A stretch of DNA of 64,000 nt from Patella vulgata. Taxonomy: Eukaryota; Mollusca; Gastropoda; Patellidae. Within the stretch, counting starts at the first letter, position 1. The number at the start of each line of letters is the position of its first letter. Below, in pieces: positions 1 through 10,811 of this stretch. Both the position numbers and the translations under genes were made by a program. The stretch spans positions 34,459,501 through 34,523,500 of the forward strand of contig NC_065886.2 of the NCBI RefSeq assembly GCF_932274485.2. The letters are read 5' to 3'. The notes below the pieces were generated by a model. The model worked only from the letters and a program-made list of their open reading frames with translations. It was not told the origin of the DNA and did no database searches.

Positions 1-62
1 GGTGATAATACTTTGATAGTTATGTGGTGATAATAATTCAATAGTTCCGTGATGACAATAAG
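1..62. repeat. Short tandem repeat at window edge, period about 25 bp
   Basis: Two and a half diverged units of about 25 bp, each starting with GGTGATAATA or GATGACAATA, run from the first base. The array probably continues outside the window, so its size is unknown. Confidence 0.4.
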
Positions 63-227
63 TTGCTACTAGTAAGTTGTACACATAGAATTAGGGGGAT
101 TTTGGCTACTAATCACAAAAACCTTTTTTCAGAAATCTCAAAATTTAATTATCAGAGCATTTGGTATTAAGTATAAGAAATGCTTTAATGTGAACAGTGA
201 CCAAATTAAGCGAAATGAAATTGAATT

Positions 228-345
228 GAAATGACGTTTAACATTTTTCTCCGTCTTGGCTAATGAAGACGAGCACACGCCACGCAGTGTGTTATGAGGG
301 AAATTGTGCGTGGACTGTAGCGCTACGACCTATAGTCCGGTCGCC
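228..345 (-). repeat. SINE-A fragment (3' half)
   Basis: Reads as the reverse complement of the SINE-A consensus seen many times in this window: degenerate tail (ACGTTTAACAT), then GGCTAATGAAGACG, the GTGTGTTATGAGGGAAA block and the GCGCTACGACC block. The tRNA-like head is missing. It is diverged from better copies, so an old insertion. Confidence 0.7.
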
Positions 346-683
346 AAACCTAATATTTCGAGTGAACCTGGAAATTGTATATAAAGTTGTTTTTTTATGA
401 TTGATTTTAGTAGCCTAAGGTGTCTGTCCTCTTTCAGAATCTGCCGGGTGAACGTCGGTCACCCTTGAGCCTTTTGAGAAATTCAAGATGGCGTCTCCGC
501 CAGCCGCCATTTCAAATAATCCTCTATATCTCCCATAGTATTTAATCTAGGATGGTAATTTTGGTGTCTAACCATATGTTTTTTGGGGGACAGGGAATAC
601 ACTGAAATCGTTCATTGTGTAGTGGGGTGACTAGATGATAGTAAAATTCTTTGGCATTTTCCTATATAACCACAAAATATTAT

Positions 684-1032
684 TTAAGATGCATTATGTA
701 AGATTTAGATAAAGAGCTAACCGATATTGCTATAACATTTCAAAAATAAATAACGAAAAATAAATATGATGAAAATTTCATTCGCAATACTTTATATTGA
801 GCGAAGTTATGTCTGTTTGAAGATGTAGCGTAGATTGTCTATTATCGTAGAAACGATAATAATCGAGGCTAAATCTTGATTTTCCATTTTATCGTTAAAT
901 TTCAAAATCTCGCGGGTGCTTTAATCCATTTTCAAGTTGATAATAGATTTGTCATATATATAAATGTCTGGATAATAATATTTGAGGCCAACATAAAGAG
1001 GCCGATTTAGCTTTTACATAACGCATCTTTAA
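684..1032. mobile_element. MITE, family C, complete copy
   Basis: The left end (TTAAGATGCATTATGTAAGA) and right end (inverted TTAAAGATGCGTTATGTAAA) form terminal inverted repeats, followed inward by AGATAAAGAGCT. The same ends recur at 48252-48579 and 61702-62096, with partial copies at 3518, 24995 and 51385. About 350 bp, no ORF, so non-autonomous. Interior diverged from the other copies. The superfamily is not assigned. Confidence 0.7.
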
Positions 1033-1375
1033 CTAAATAAAAAATGACAAGACCTAGCTAGGTTATTAAGCTTATATTACTTGGATCATCCGAAAGTACT
1101 GTCATCTTTGGTGCCTCGAACAGCTCACGTCATATGAAACGCTGTGAACTATTTGAGGACATATAAGTTCCGTGACTCGGGCAGCTGGATGAGGTCGTGC
1201 AGTAGGAGTTTCGGGCCGTTTCGAAAATGAGTTATAAATTCGGTTCATGGAACCGAGGTTGCCATGGACGTGATGAATTAACAAATTCAATTAATTTTAA
1301 TATTTTGCGATTAATTTGAAAAAATATAAAAAAAACACCACAAAACGATTTATAATTATACCTACCAGTTCTTAC

Positions 1376-1589
1376 TGACCATTCACAGATAAATTTAAAT
1401 GGCAGGCCACAATCTTCGTCTGACAAGTAATTATCTTGATCAACCCGTACACAATCTTCTTTGTTGGAGCTATGCATATTAGGTTCCGAATTCTTCCAGT
1501 TCATTTCAGTTGATAGCATGCCGATCCCATCGTTATCTCTGTAACTTCCTTCAACTGTACGATCATTGACTCCTATCCATCCTTCAATA
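1376..1589 (-). CDS. C-type lectin exon, C-terminal half of the domain
   Basis: The acceptor is ATCATATAG at 1591-1590 and the donor GTAAGA begins at 1375. The exon carries WIGVND, the EPN motif, the conserved Cys pair around EDCV and EDCGL, and the terminal FICEW signature. The reading frame continues into the intron after the donor without a stop for a while, so the donor is chosen on consensus and on where the domain ends. Confidence 0.85.
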
Positions 1590-2002
1590 CTATATGATAC
1601 AAGCAACGTGTTATATTATGGATGATGATGATGTTGGTGATAAAGATGAGGAGGGGGAGGGGAATGAGGAGCGGGAAGACGAGGGCTGGATGCTGTTGTG
1701 GATGTTAATGTTAATGGTGTTGCTGATGATGATGATGATTGGGGTTGTGCTACTAATGGTGGTTGTTGTGATGATGAAGACGACGACAACCATGATGGTG
1801 ATGACGATGATGATAATTAGCTAAACAAATGCTTCATATTACCTTTGTGATTTAAGGAACTGTCTGTCAGATTCTGTACGTATTATAGCCAAGTCAGCAC
1901 CTAGAGATTGGCAGATGTGTTTGGCTGCCAACCAATCTGTGGTATTATCAAATGGTTTGTAACAACTACCGGTTTCGTTGTTGTATAAATGATGACAACA
2001 GC
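1376..2002 (-). CDS. C-type lectin domain gene (two exons visible)
   Basis: Two exons (2002-1843 and 1589-1376) joined across a 253-bp intron make one C-type lectin domain. The junction codon AG|T gives Ser and keeps frame. Order: LYNNETGSCYKPF with the first domain cysteines, WLAAKHICQSLGADLA, then WIGVND, an EPN motif, EDCV, and final DEDCGLPFKFICEW. EPN is the Ca-dependent mannose-type ligand motif in this fold, so mannose/glucosamine binding is inferred. No signal peptide, transmembrane exon or stop codon was found for this gene; the 5' exon should lie to the right of 2002, and any 3' exon left of 1376. It could be one domain of a larger multi-domain lectin. The intron holds a (GAT)n-rich stretch. 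Confidence 0.88.
1611..1825. repeat. Imperfect (GAT)n microsatellite within lectin intron
   Basis: A purine-rich imperfect trinucleotide tract (ATG/GAT on the + strand) with interspersed GGTGTTGCTG segments. It lies between the two lectin exons. The Met/Val-rich and Ser/Thr/Ile-rich frames it opens on the two strands are low-complexity by-products. Confidence 0.75.
1843..2002 (-). CDS. C-type lectin exon, N-terminal half of the domain
   Basis: Not an ATG-initiated frame: it follows an acceptor (TCATTCCTAG) and ends at donor GTAATA. Translation gives two adjacent Cys, HHLYNNETGSCYKPF, then WLAAKHICQSLGADLAIIR and ESDRQFLKSQ, the first alpha-helices and beta-strands of a C-type lectin domain. 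An extra N-terminal Cys pair suggests a long-form domain. One N-glycosylation site (NET) and another (NTT) are visible. Confidence 0.87.
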
Positions 2003-2458
2003 CTAGGAATGAAATAATACGTCACAAAAAATCCTACAGATTGCGAAAAATACACATACACCCACATATATATTTTTATAAAAATGGTGTGCGCTTAAGC
2101 ATCTTTAGCGATGAAGGGAAATCGGATGACCCGCAGAAAACTCACAAGGTCAGATGACGTCGACCCTTCTCTGTGTCTGTGTCACGTACATGTCCTAATA
2201 TCATGACAAGCAAAATTCAGGCTTGCGAAAACGAATGGCGCAAAGAAAATGCGAGGCTGTGCGCGTATCTAACAAAATTAATATAATTAAGAGAATAAAT
2301 TAAAGCTATTTGTTAACGGGAATGAATTCAGGTTTAGCGTTCACTTGTTTCAGTAATTCGCTTCTGTGCAGGAGTAACCGCAGTACAAGCAGAAAACTGG
2401 CGTGTTTAGGCAGGCGACGATACGTGTTGTCACTTACACACTCGAGATCGATCCCATG

Positions 2459-2765
2459 GTTTGCAGAGATAGCAGTGTGATATGCGTCTCACATGTTAAC
2501 CAGAGTTTGCGTAGATAACACGCCTAATGATCTAAGTCACACACGGTAGACCGCATGACCACCCAGCCATTCCAAATCGTTAATGGTAAAAAAAAACGCA
2601 TGAATTACATAGATAAGGTGTCCAATGATCTAAGCCATACATGATAGACCGCTTGGCCACCCAGCCCCATTAAGTGTTAGTTATTATAAACCCATGATTT
2701 ACTTAGATAACAAGCATTGTGATCCGCGTCTCACACGATAGACCGCGTGGCCACCCAACCAACCG
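2459..2765 (-). repeat. Tandem tRNA-like units, period about 95 bp
   Basis: Three to four diverged units begin near 2459, 2506, 2604 and 2696. On the minus strand each reads GGGTGGCCAYGCGGTCTA then GTGTGAGAC, which resembles a tRNA A-box and D-arm of a SINE head. A possible B-box relic (GGGATCGATCTCGAG) precedes the last unit near 2440. The array looks like repeated SINE heads rather than functional tRNA genes, because no cloverleaf closes. Confidence 0.45.
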
Positions 2766-3129
2766 CCTCAAATTTGCATAGACAAGAAGTCCTACGGCCG
2801 AAGTTGCACCCAACGCCCCTCAAATTACTACTAATTAAAAAAATATACATACCTTCTACATTGTTTATTAACCCAATAAAACATGAAAACCTGAAGACAT
2901 TCCATTTTGTTTTATTATCCGCCATTATATTTCTAGATACTTTACTAACATACGTGTTACTATCAGGATGAACCAGAACAAAAAGATTATGGCGTGAAAA
3001 TCAGATGTCCAATTATCTATAGGTAACTGAACAAATATTCGGTACATTAACAAGCAATTGAAAAATCGTACAAATTTGTTTTTCACAATGATTTTAGTCT
3101 TTTCATTGGCTATCTGTTAATACAAGGCA

Positions 3130-3420
3130 GGTAGGTTGGTTGATTATAAAGTCGTCATTAAGTCAAGTGGCGTGGTTTCCAGGCCCGTAGCTAGCGGAGG
3201 GGGGGGCAAGCGGGGCAGGTGCCCCCCCCCCTCCCAGGACGCCGCCCCGACCTTTCCATTCGATGCAATATACGAAACCAACGACCAACGTGCCCATATC
3301 GTGAATTTTCTCCGGTTTCCCGCCACGGCTAAAAGATCCTTACGCGTAGGCAAGTCGCAACCACTGACTGACGGTAAAGCAGTATTCTAGTCGTTTTTTT
3401 CTAGTCACCCCAACACTTCA
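3130..3420 (+). repeat. SINE-B copy split by another repeat
   Basis: A SINE-B head (GGTTGGTTGATTATAAAG, then TCAAGTGGCGTGGTTTC) at 3132-3180 and body (TTTCTCCGGTTTCC, then ACGCGTAGGCAAG) at 3303-3350 are separated by about 120 bp starting GGCCCGTAGCTAGCGG with a G run and C run. The tail is decayed. Confidence 0.5.
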
Positions 3421-3517
3421 CTGAACTTTTAAAGCCCCATTCTGGCTAAATCAAAGAGATTTAGTACCTTTAATTTAAAATAATATATACGCACACATAT
3501 ATATATATATATATATA

Positions 3518-3629
3518 TTTAAACATGCATTATGCAAGAGCTAAATCTGATTATTGCAAGTCTTAATTTAGGCTTCAGATGTTATAGAAATTATAAATTA
3601 GATCTTTATTTAAACAACAAGACCAAAAT
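3518..3629. repeat. MITE family C, partial copy
   Basis: Starts TTTAAACATGCATTATGCAAG then AGCTAAAT, which is the right-hand terminus of the family, and is cut off at the start of the 3630 TIR element. A (TA)n tract precedes it. Confidence 0.6.
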
Positions 3630-4350
3630 CAACGCCGGATTAACCATGGTGGGGGCCCTGGGGCCTGGAATATGTGGGGGGGGGGGGGCTTATCACCGAC
3701 CGAGGAGCTGTGCCGGTTACCTCGAGCACTGACGGCGCGAAGCCCCGCAAGGGTGGTCTGGGGGGATTTTTCCCCCATGAAATTTTCAGAAATTGGAGGC
3801 ATTTCAGGCACTTGTGTCGGAGCCATTTAGAAGTGCCACAAAATTAGCGCATTCTGGCGTTATTTCAGTGGACCAATCCATGCGAGTGCTATGAAATGAT
3901 GGCATTTCTAGAAGAGGGGGCTGGAGCCCATTGAGCCCGTTAAATCCGCCACTGTAAGTGAGCAGAGCAACATCAAACCTAATTTTGAAGTCGCTCAGTG
4001 ATAAATAACGGGGTCACTTGATTCAGAATCGTATTATATCCCCCACGATGATTTGATGAATGGAGATCGTAACGTTACGACCAAGCCGGACTCGATTTTT
4101 GACGAACTTCGAAAATATGAGGCGGCATCACCGGATTACACCGAATTCTCGCGACACACCATGGATTGAGGCGGATTCCAGGGACTTCCGATGGAGGGCC
4201 CTCGGAGCATCGGAAGTCCCTGGGGCCCCGTCACTAGGTCACCGGCAAATGGAGTCTTCGCGCCGACCATGCTCGAGGCGCGCAACTGAGATTTTTGTGG
4301 GGGGCCCTGGAGCCTGGGCCCCATGGTGCCCCGTGGTTAATCCGGCGTTG
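3630..4350. mobile_element. TIR element with 17-bp perfect inverted ends
   Basis: CAACGCCGGATTAACCA at 3630-3646 is repeated inverted at 4334-4350. Similar sequence flanks both ends (AAGACCAAAAT on the left, AAGACAAAAT on the right), which could be a diverged target duplication. The inner region has G- and C-rich runs and a nearly palindromic GGACTTCCGATGGAGGGCCC stretch around 4180-4220. No transposase is visible. The superfamily is not assigned. Confidence 0.6.
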
Positions 4351-4754
4351 TTAAGACAAAATAAACATTTTACCATTGGATCTGTGTACCATACTGCGTT
4401 TCAGCATCATTTGTAACAAGGGACAAGAAAGAACGAGACCTGACATATTTTTACAACTCATGTCAAACAGTGACGCCATATCTTATCGCCATATCCAAAT
4501 ATTAGAGATTTAGCTCCTTTAATAATGCCAAGTTAATAGACGTCAAACATCCATCGAATCGTAACAAAGATTATTTGAATAAATCTTAAATCATTCGTAT
4601 TTTAATCGGTTTTTCTTTCGGATTCAATATCCACAGAGTAGCTGACAAATACTTTTATCTTTTGTCTTAAATCTGCTTCCGGTTTCGGGCGGAAATCAAT
4701 TCAACATGTTTTAAAGACCGTGTCGTATAAAACTGTTCTTTGGAACCTTAAAAA

Positions 4755-5108
4755 AACGACATCGGGTCATTTGTGTAAATGAATATATATAAAGTGATTT
4801 ACATTCTTCTTTTTGTAATTTGAAATTTGTAATCAATATTTACGTGAATAGTCCAAATTGTGACGACACTCGTTTGCGCTTGTTTAGTGCATTCTGCAGA
4901 TCTTTTTAAAATTATGTTGTAGTTTGTGAATCAACCATTTTTAATTACTGGATATGTTTTGCTTTGTAAATTACAAATGGCGTTCGGAACCATAGAGTAT
5001 TGTACTTATTTTAAAATGTCCATTGTGCCTTTAATATTGGATATTAAGACCCCATATTTTCACAGTGAGGTAACAACATCAATATTGATTGAAATGGATC
5101 AACTCTAA
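4755..5108. repeat. Repeat family D, copy 1
   Basis: Shares the order and sequence of several blocks with 49416-49790: TATATAAA..TGATTTACATTC, TTACTGGATATG/TATTGGATAT, and ATCAATATTGATTGAAAT near the right end. No conserved ORF. About 350 bp, probably a MITE of unknown superfamily. Confidence 0.5.
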
Positions 5109-5245
5109 TTCGTGTTTTAAATTTTGAATATTATAGATGATATTGTGTTAGATGACTGGTCCCATTAGTATTGTTTATATTGCCTGCCATGTACAGAACG
5201 CGTCGTATTTACACATCACTTATACACCTCTTCAAACTGTTAGGA

Positions 5246-5445
5246 AATGAAATGGGGTTTAACTTCCCACATGTCTGCACTGACTGGGCTAATGAGGACG
5301 GACATACGTCATAGTGTGCTATGAAGGAAGGTTTGTCCGAACAGCGGCACTACGACTACTCTTATATAGCCCCCTCCCCGCCCAGCAGGAACATTGTCTA
5401 GGCGTTCGGACACGACAGTCCTTGCTTTACTAACTGAGCTACATA
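5246..5445 (-). repeat. SINE-A copy
   Basis: Reverse complement of the SINE-A consensus: tail ATGAAATGGGGTTTAAC, GGGCTAATGAGGACGGACAT, GTGTGCTATGAAGG, AACAGCGGCACTACG, then internally shortened and ending in a head-like TTTACTAACTGAGCTAC. Confidence 0.75.
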
Positions 5446-5489
5446 TACCAGTATGCCCATCATATATATGTATACTTATATAAAAAAAC

Positions 5490-5745
5490 AATGAAATGAA
5501 ATGGGGTTTAACGTCCTGCTGTTCTGCTCCTATACTGGGCTAATGAAGACGGGCATACGCCATACAGTGTGCTATGAGGGAAATTTTGCCCGGGCAACGG
5601 CACTATCGCCTACTCTTATATCGAATTCCAACTGCCAAGGGATCTTTTACGTGCATTCCAATGTGTACACGGGACCTAGGTTTTTCGTATCATCCGAAGG
5701 ACTAGACAGCTGTCCTTGTCAGGCCCCCCGTCCTGCATTATATAA
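5490..5745 (-). repeat. SINE-A copy, head missing
   Basis: A well-preserved tail and body: ATGAAATGGGGTTTAACGTC, GGGCTAATGAAGACGGGCAT, CTTATATCGAATTCC, TTTTACGTGCATTCC, GTGTACACGGGACC, to the ACTAGACAGCTGTCC block. It is cut at about 5745 before the tRNA-like head. The open frame across it is a by-product. Confidence 0.85.
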
Positions 5746-6279
5746 AAACAACAGCAAATCAGACATGTATATATTAAATAAAAACAAACAATCAGATATA
5801 TCTAGTTGTGATATAGTCAAATGGTTTATTCACGTAGGTTGGCGTTTCTTGTCTAATAAAAATGACGGAAACTTAAGGCGCGAGATTTTAAATTATATAT
5901 TTAAGAGTGTGTTTCGTTGAATCGAAATTAAGTCTAAATCCATTTTAAATTTAATCTTTGTTAACGCTGGGACCGTTGTGGTTCTACAGATTAAGTTCAC
6001 CGAAGAACTGCCATGGATTCAGCGCTGAAATCAATGATTGGAGAATTTCTAGTCTTAATCCATAACCGTTGTACGAGTTATTCCCCCCCCCCCTCCCCGC
6101 CACTCGATCATGCCATTATAAAATATTCGATAAAAATTGTCTCGTGTTTATAAAATTCATACATATAAAGAAGTAATAGTGCATATTAGAAAATATATTT
6201 ATAATTGAATAAAATGTTGTTATATTACATAAAACATAACAATCTTTCGTCACCCAATTCTCACGGTTAAACAAAATAG

Positions 6280-6465
6280 AAACATTTATTTCTATGACAA
6301 CAAAAGAAAACAAAGATATGTCTCCCTGGTAAAAAAATAGTACAAATATTTCTATCCATTCCAACAAAAGAGTATATATATATATCCATGGCAACAAAAT
6401 GATACACATTACACATATATATCCATGGCAACAAACGAATACACAGATATATATCCATGGCAACA
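6280..6465. repeat. Minisatellite with ATATATATCCATGGCAACAA unit
   Basis: Units of about 36 bp, each with TATCCATGGCAACA, are clear at about 6383, 6417 and 6453; more diverged units (TATCCATTCCAACAAAAG, TCTATGACAACAAAAG) lie upstream. Both long minus-strand frames here, with repeated LPWIYI-type residues, are translations of this array. Confidence 0.65.
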
Positions 6466-7082
6466 TATAGAAATATATAAATAAAGTATTCCAAGTATAA
6501 AAACAATAGGTTAACAGTTAAATTTTATACAATGAATTATTCATATTATTTGATATGGATTTCAAACACAAATGGTTATACACAAAATCTTGGGTGTCAT
6601 TGATAAATGATCTAATATATACTTCCTTCGTGTTCCATGTACGCGTTTCCACAGCCGTTTTCGCCTGTTACATCGAAACGGTCTCATTACAGTTGCATTA
6701 GACGAACTTGTTTGCTAATGAAAACGCGTACATGGAAAATAGACCTCAGCATGTTCGACTATCCAATTCAGATATCCTGATTGTTGGTTTTGTTTTTAAA
6801 ATCAGTTCAAAAAAAGTTCATTTCCATACATGTTTTTACAAATATTATGTGACCGACATATACTATACAGCGCCACCTATATGTATTGGTTAATATCTAT
6901 TGATAAGACTTTTGAAAAGAGATTGAATAAAATCCATCAAATTATCCCTCGTTGATTTTCTTATGAGATAAATGTTAAATTGCCAATCAGAGATCATTTT
7001 AATTTGGATCAAGTCGTGGAATATTGAATATTGTCCGAAAAATGCAAATGGCGATCAGCAACCGTAAATAAAGTCAAGATAT

Positions 7083-7200
7083 TACTGAGGTAATGTAATA
7101 AGGGGCGTTTATAATTATTACAAAAATGGACATTTTGCACATGATGTAATAGAGGGCGTGTATAACTATTACAAATATTTATTTACGTGATGTAATATGA
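7083..7200. repeat. Two-copy tandem repeat overlapping the 3' end of the phosphatase gene
   Basis: TGATGTAATAGAGGGCGTGTATAACTATTAC (7143 onward) repeats the preceding GTAATGTAATAAGGGGCG block with period about 55 bp, and a third partial unit (GTGATGTAATATG) follows. The last codons and stop of the alkaline phosphatase reading frame lie in this array. Confidence 0.6.
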
Positions 7201-7452
7201 AAATTATGATTAAAGATTGAGCAAGTGTATGACTGACGCCGCTGCCTACAGGATCCTCTTTAGATTTGTCACAATGTTTCTTATTCGGTCCAACACAGGA
7301 AGCGTAGGCCATGACGTGGGCTATATAATTCTGATCGTGGACACCATGGAATAGATGTGACATAGGACCAATAGCGAATATCCCGACATCTTCTGCTGAA
7401 TGAGTTTCAGAACTCATATGTACAGCTGCCTGAAACACATATTCTGGGTCGG
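7169..7452 (-). CDS. ALP: Alkaline phosphatase exon 10 (residues 427-520, stop)
   Basis: Contains [20 protein letters not shown] with zinc ligand His444, then [20 protein letters not shown] and the Cys-containing loop (CVGPNKKHC). The tail [18 protein letters not shown] is short for a GPI signal. The stop TAA is at 7171-7169 and an overlapping AATAAA could serve as a poly(A) signal. The acceptor is TTTTTGACAG. Confidence 0.93.
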
Positions 7453-9159
7453 CTGTCAAAAAATAAATAAATAAATAAATAAATAAACATAACACTTAAA
7501 AGTTACATCAAATGGGATCGAGATCTATTTCAAGCCAGGTTATTAGCATACATCTCACGCCAGGCCATTAGCATATGTCTGAAGCCAGGTCATTAACATC
7601 AAACCAGGTCCCAGTTGGGGCGTTATAAAGTTATATGTATGTATATCATCCTGTCTGGCATGTAGGTTACTTTGTTTAACATCCTACTTCTCTGCACCAC
7701 CTGGGCTAATGAAGATGGACATACGCCATGCAGTGTGCTATGAGCGCAGTTTGTGCCCATACAGCGGCACTACGATCTACTTCTGTATCGAATTCCAAAC
7801 GTGTACACGGGAACTTCTTGTCCTATCCGAACGACTAGACATCGTGCCTTGTCCTGCACCACACCGGAAAATCCCGAGGAACTCTTTCAGTTAACTCCAT
7901 GAGCGAACCCGAGACCTTCCTGAAAAGCGTGCCAACCTCTTACTAACAGAGCCACCTCGACTCCCAAACAGCCTATTGAATTAAATACGAATATTGGCCT
8001 GTTAGTTTGAAAACAATAACGTACTTGTATCAACACCAGTTAAATTCTGTCGACCAGGATGGCCATCTGTTCCGTTAACCAAGGCACCACCAGGACCGTT
8101 ACCATAGATCAATGAAGTATAAGGGACATTATCTTTAGGTTCACCATCAGCTACAGGGTGCACCAAACCTAAAAGGTAAAAATAAAAACTTAGCTTTAAA
8201 TTCAAAATATAAGCCTATTAGAGTATCAAGCATAATAGCATAATACTAATAGTCATAATACAAGTATACATAAACTTAACACAATAGTCAAAATACAAGT
8301 ATACAAACCTAGCACAATAGTCAAAATACGAGTAGAGATATACAATTCAATGTGCCACACACACACAATAAAAGCTGTGTATAAACAAATTAGTAGAAAA
8401 CAAAAGTTTCACATCTATCGACATGATCGTGATAATATCGTAAACATATCGTGACGATATCGTGACAATATCGTACATATATTATTACATTTGGTGCGAA
8501 TCATTTAAAGCATTAGTCGTTTTTACTAATAATACTAGGTTCCCACTGTCGTGCGATGCGTTACGATCTAGAATTGTCCTAATTGAGTCCACGATCTGGT
8601 ACGTGCAGATCCATTTGATACGAAGAAAACGATTGCTACGACTGACCTCAATATAGGCTAAGATAAGACCTGATAGGAACACCACGATTTCTCCACGATT
8701 TCAATCGTAGTACGAATCGTGATAGTAGGATTAGTGGATAAAACCAGGGGTCTACTGGTTACTGAGTCCACACCTTAGTCACTGAGCCACCGTGCCTTCC
8801 TATTTTAGTTGGGATGTTGCATGAACGAATTACAAATACTGCCATATCTGTCTCTACAATAAACAATAATATCGACAGAAGCCGATCTATCAGTAGAAGT
8901 TGTCCAAAGGCGTTTTTTGATAAAGACGTTTCTTACCTAATATATCGTTTCCGGTCTCTGGATAACCAGCCATACTAAATACATGAGAGTGATCGGCCGT
9001 GACAACTAGCAGTGTTTCTTCTGGACCCAGTTCTTTCATGGCAACGTTTACAGCATCGTCAAACGCTATTGTATCATGTAAGGCTTTCCTAGCTTTGCTA
9101 GCATGATGACCATGATCGATGCGAGCACCTGTAGAGGAAATATATAAGACGTAGACAGT

Positions 9160-9205
<46 letters not shown>

Positions 9206-10771
9206 GAGAGAGTATTAACAATGTGGAAATGATGTGGATTTAACGATGCAATCGTGGGGGGGGGGGGTCACTAGTCTGACTACATACATTAATTGGTTGA
9301 ATTACCAGAATAAACTATGTTCTAATAGAGACATTTTAAACAAAGCCAGTGTGTCACAATGTGTAATGCTCACCAGAAAATAAACACCCAGCCCGAACCC
9401 GTTCTTTTGTTTTATTCAAATCCTTTACTCACCTTCAACCAATAAAAAGAAACCATTGTCGTTTTTCTTCAGTATATCGATGGCGATTTTGGTCATTTCA
9501 GGAAGCGAGGGTTGATCGAGCGAATTGTTCAATTCACGATCTAGATCATATTCCATATGTGATTCAGCAAATAAACCTATAGAAATATCAAAACTTAATA
9601 AACGTAAAACAGATGATCGCTTTAAAATATCAAAACCTATTCTAGATACTAAAATACCATCTTTGACAGTAATCAATTACTATACTTCGGTTATTTTGAG
9701 AGACACATTGGGTAATGTGCAATACACATGGTTATGTGTTCGATTCGAGGTAGATATTGTTATGACTAGGAAGCAGCGGTGGCTCAATGATTAAGCTATG
9801 ACCGAATTAAGACCAACATAGGCCCTAAGCACTCAAAAGATTTTGGAGCAACCATATATAGGTAATTCAAAATATAATAAACCACAAACAACCACCAACC
9901 ACGTGATTAGAGTTTCTCTCGGATTTCATATACATCATTATTAATTGTGACAAAACAGGTAACAGTATGAAAAGAAAAAAAACCTTCAAAAAACAATGAA
10001 AAACTAATTGAAAATCCTTGATTATTTTTTAAATTAAATATTCTAAATTTGGCATCTAACAAAAGCAGACATGCTGTGGTTCAAAACAGTAGGACGTTAA
10101 ACCCATTTCAATTCGAGGTAGGTACTGTTCTGACATTAAGTCCAATTCACTTCTCACTAACAATATATCTAAAGAAAGTCGTGAAAAATTATTTCGATTT
10201 GGCTATATGAGTGATTTGGGAATGGGTTTAACGTCCCCGGTTCCAGAACCCACGGGGCTACAGAAGTCGGATATATGACTTGAAAGGAATTGTGTAAGAC
10301 TAATAACTGCCAATAACTTCCTAGTTTCCAGAACCAACTACCAATTAGCGTCCTACTTTCCAGAACACACTCCCAATACCTTCCTACTTTTCAGAACCAA
10401 CTGGGCATAACCTTGGGGGGAATTGTGCCTGAACAGTGGCGTTTCCACCTAATTCCAACTTCAAATAGTTCTTTTACATGCACGGCAACGGTTTTTCGCC
10501 CCACCCGAACGACCATAAACTTTATTTCATATATTCTCTTGTCTTGGTCGAAGGGATAATTCCTCTTGAAACTTCATTATAAATATTGTTACCCAGTAAA
10601 AAATCCGTTTTAGTTACATCGACGGCATCAAGTTCGCTTTTAGTCGTGACGTAACTTCCTTTACCCTTAGTACTTTTATCTGTTTCCCAGATCTGTAAAT
10701 ATAAATAACCAAATACAAATCATGTCACCACTTCGCTCGGTGTCTGTCAAAAAATATGTTCCTGGGCGTAT

Positions 10772-10811
<40 letters not shown>

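Noticed and set aside
1594-1824. Met/Val-rich 76-codon ORF
   Set aside because: Translation of an imperfect (GAT)n tract inside the lectin intron.
5501-5920. 139-codon ORF
   Set aside because: Most of it is a reverse SINE-A; similar frames open in other copies (21176, 31331, 23743).
6116-6506. Two long minus-strand ORFs rich in Ile, Tyr and Trp
   Set aside because: They translate the ATATATCCATGGCAACA minisatellite; overlapping frames show the same repeat.
8500-8730. A DNA transposon with CTAGGTTCCCACTGTCG start
   Set aside because: CACGATTTC-type motifs recur but no convincing inverted ends could be matched.
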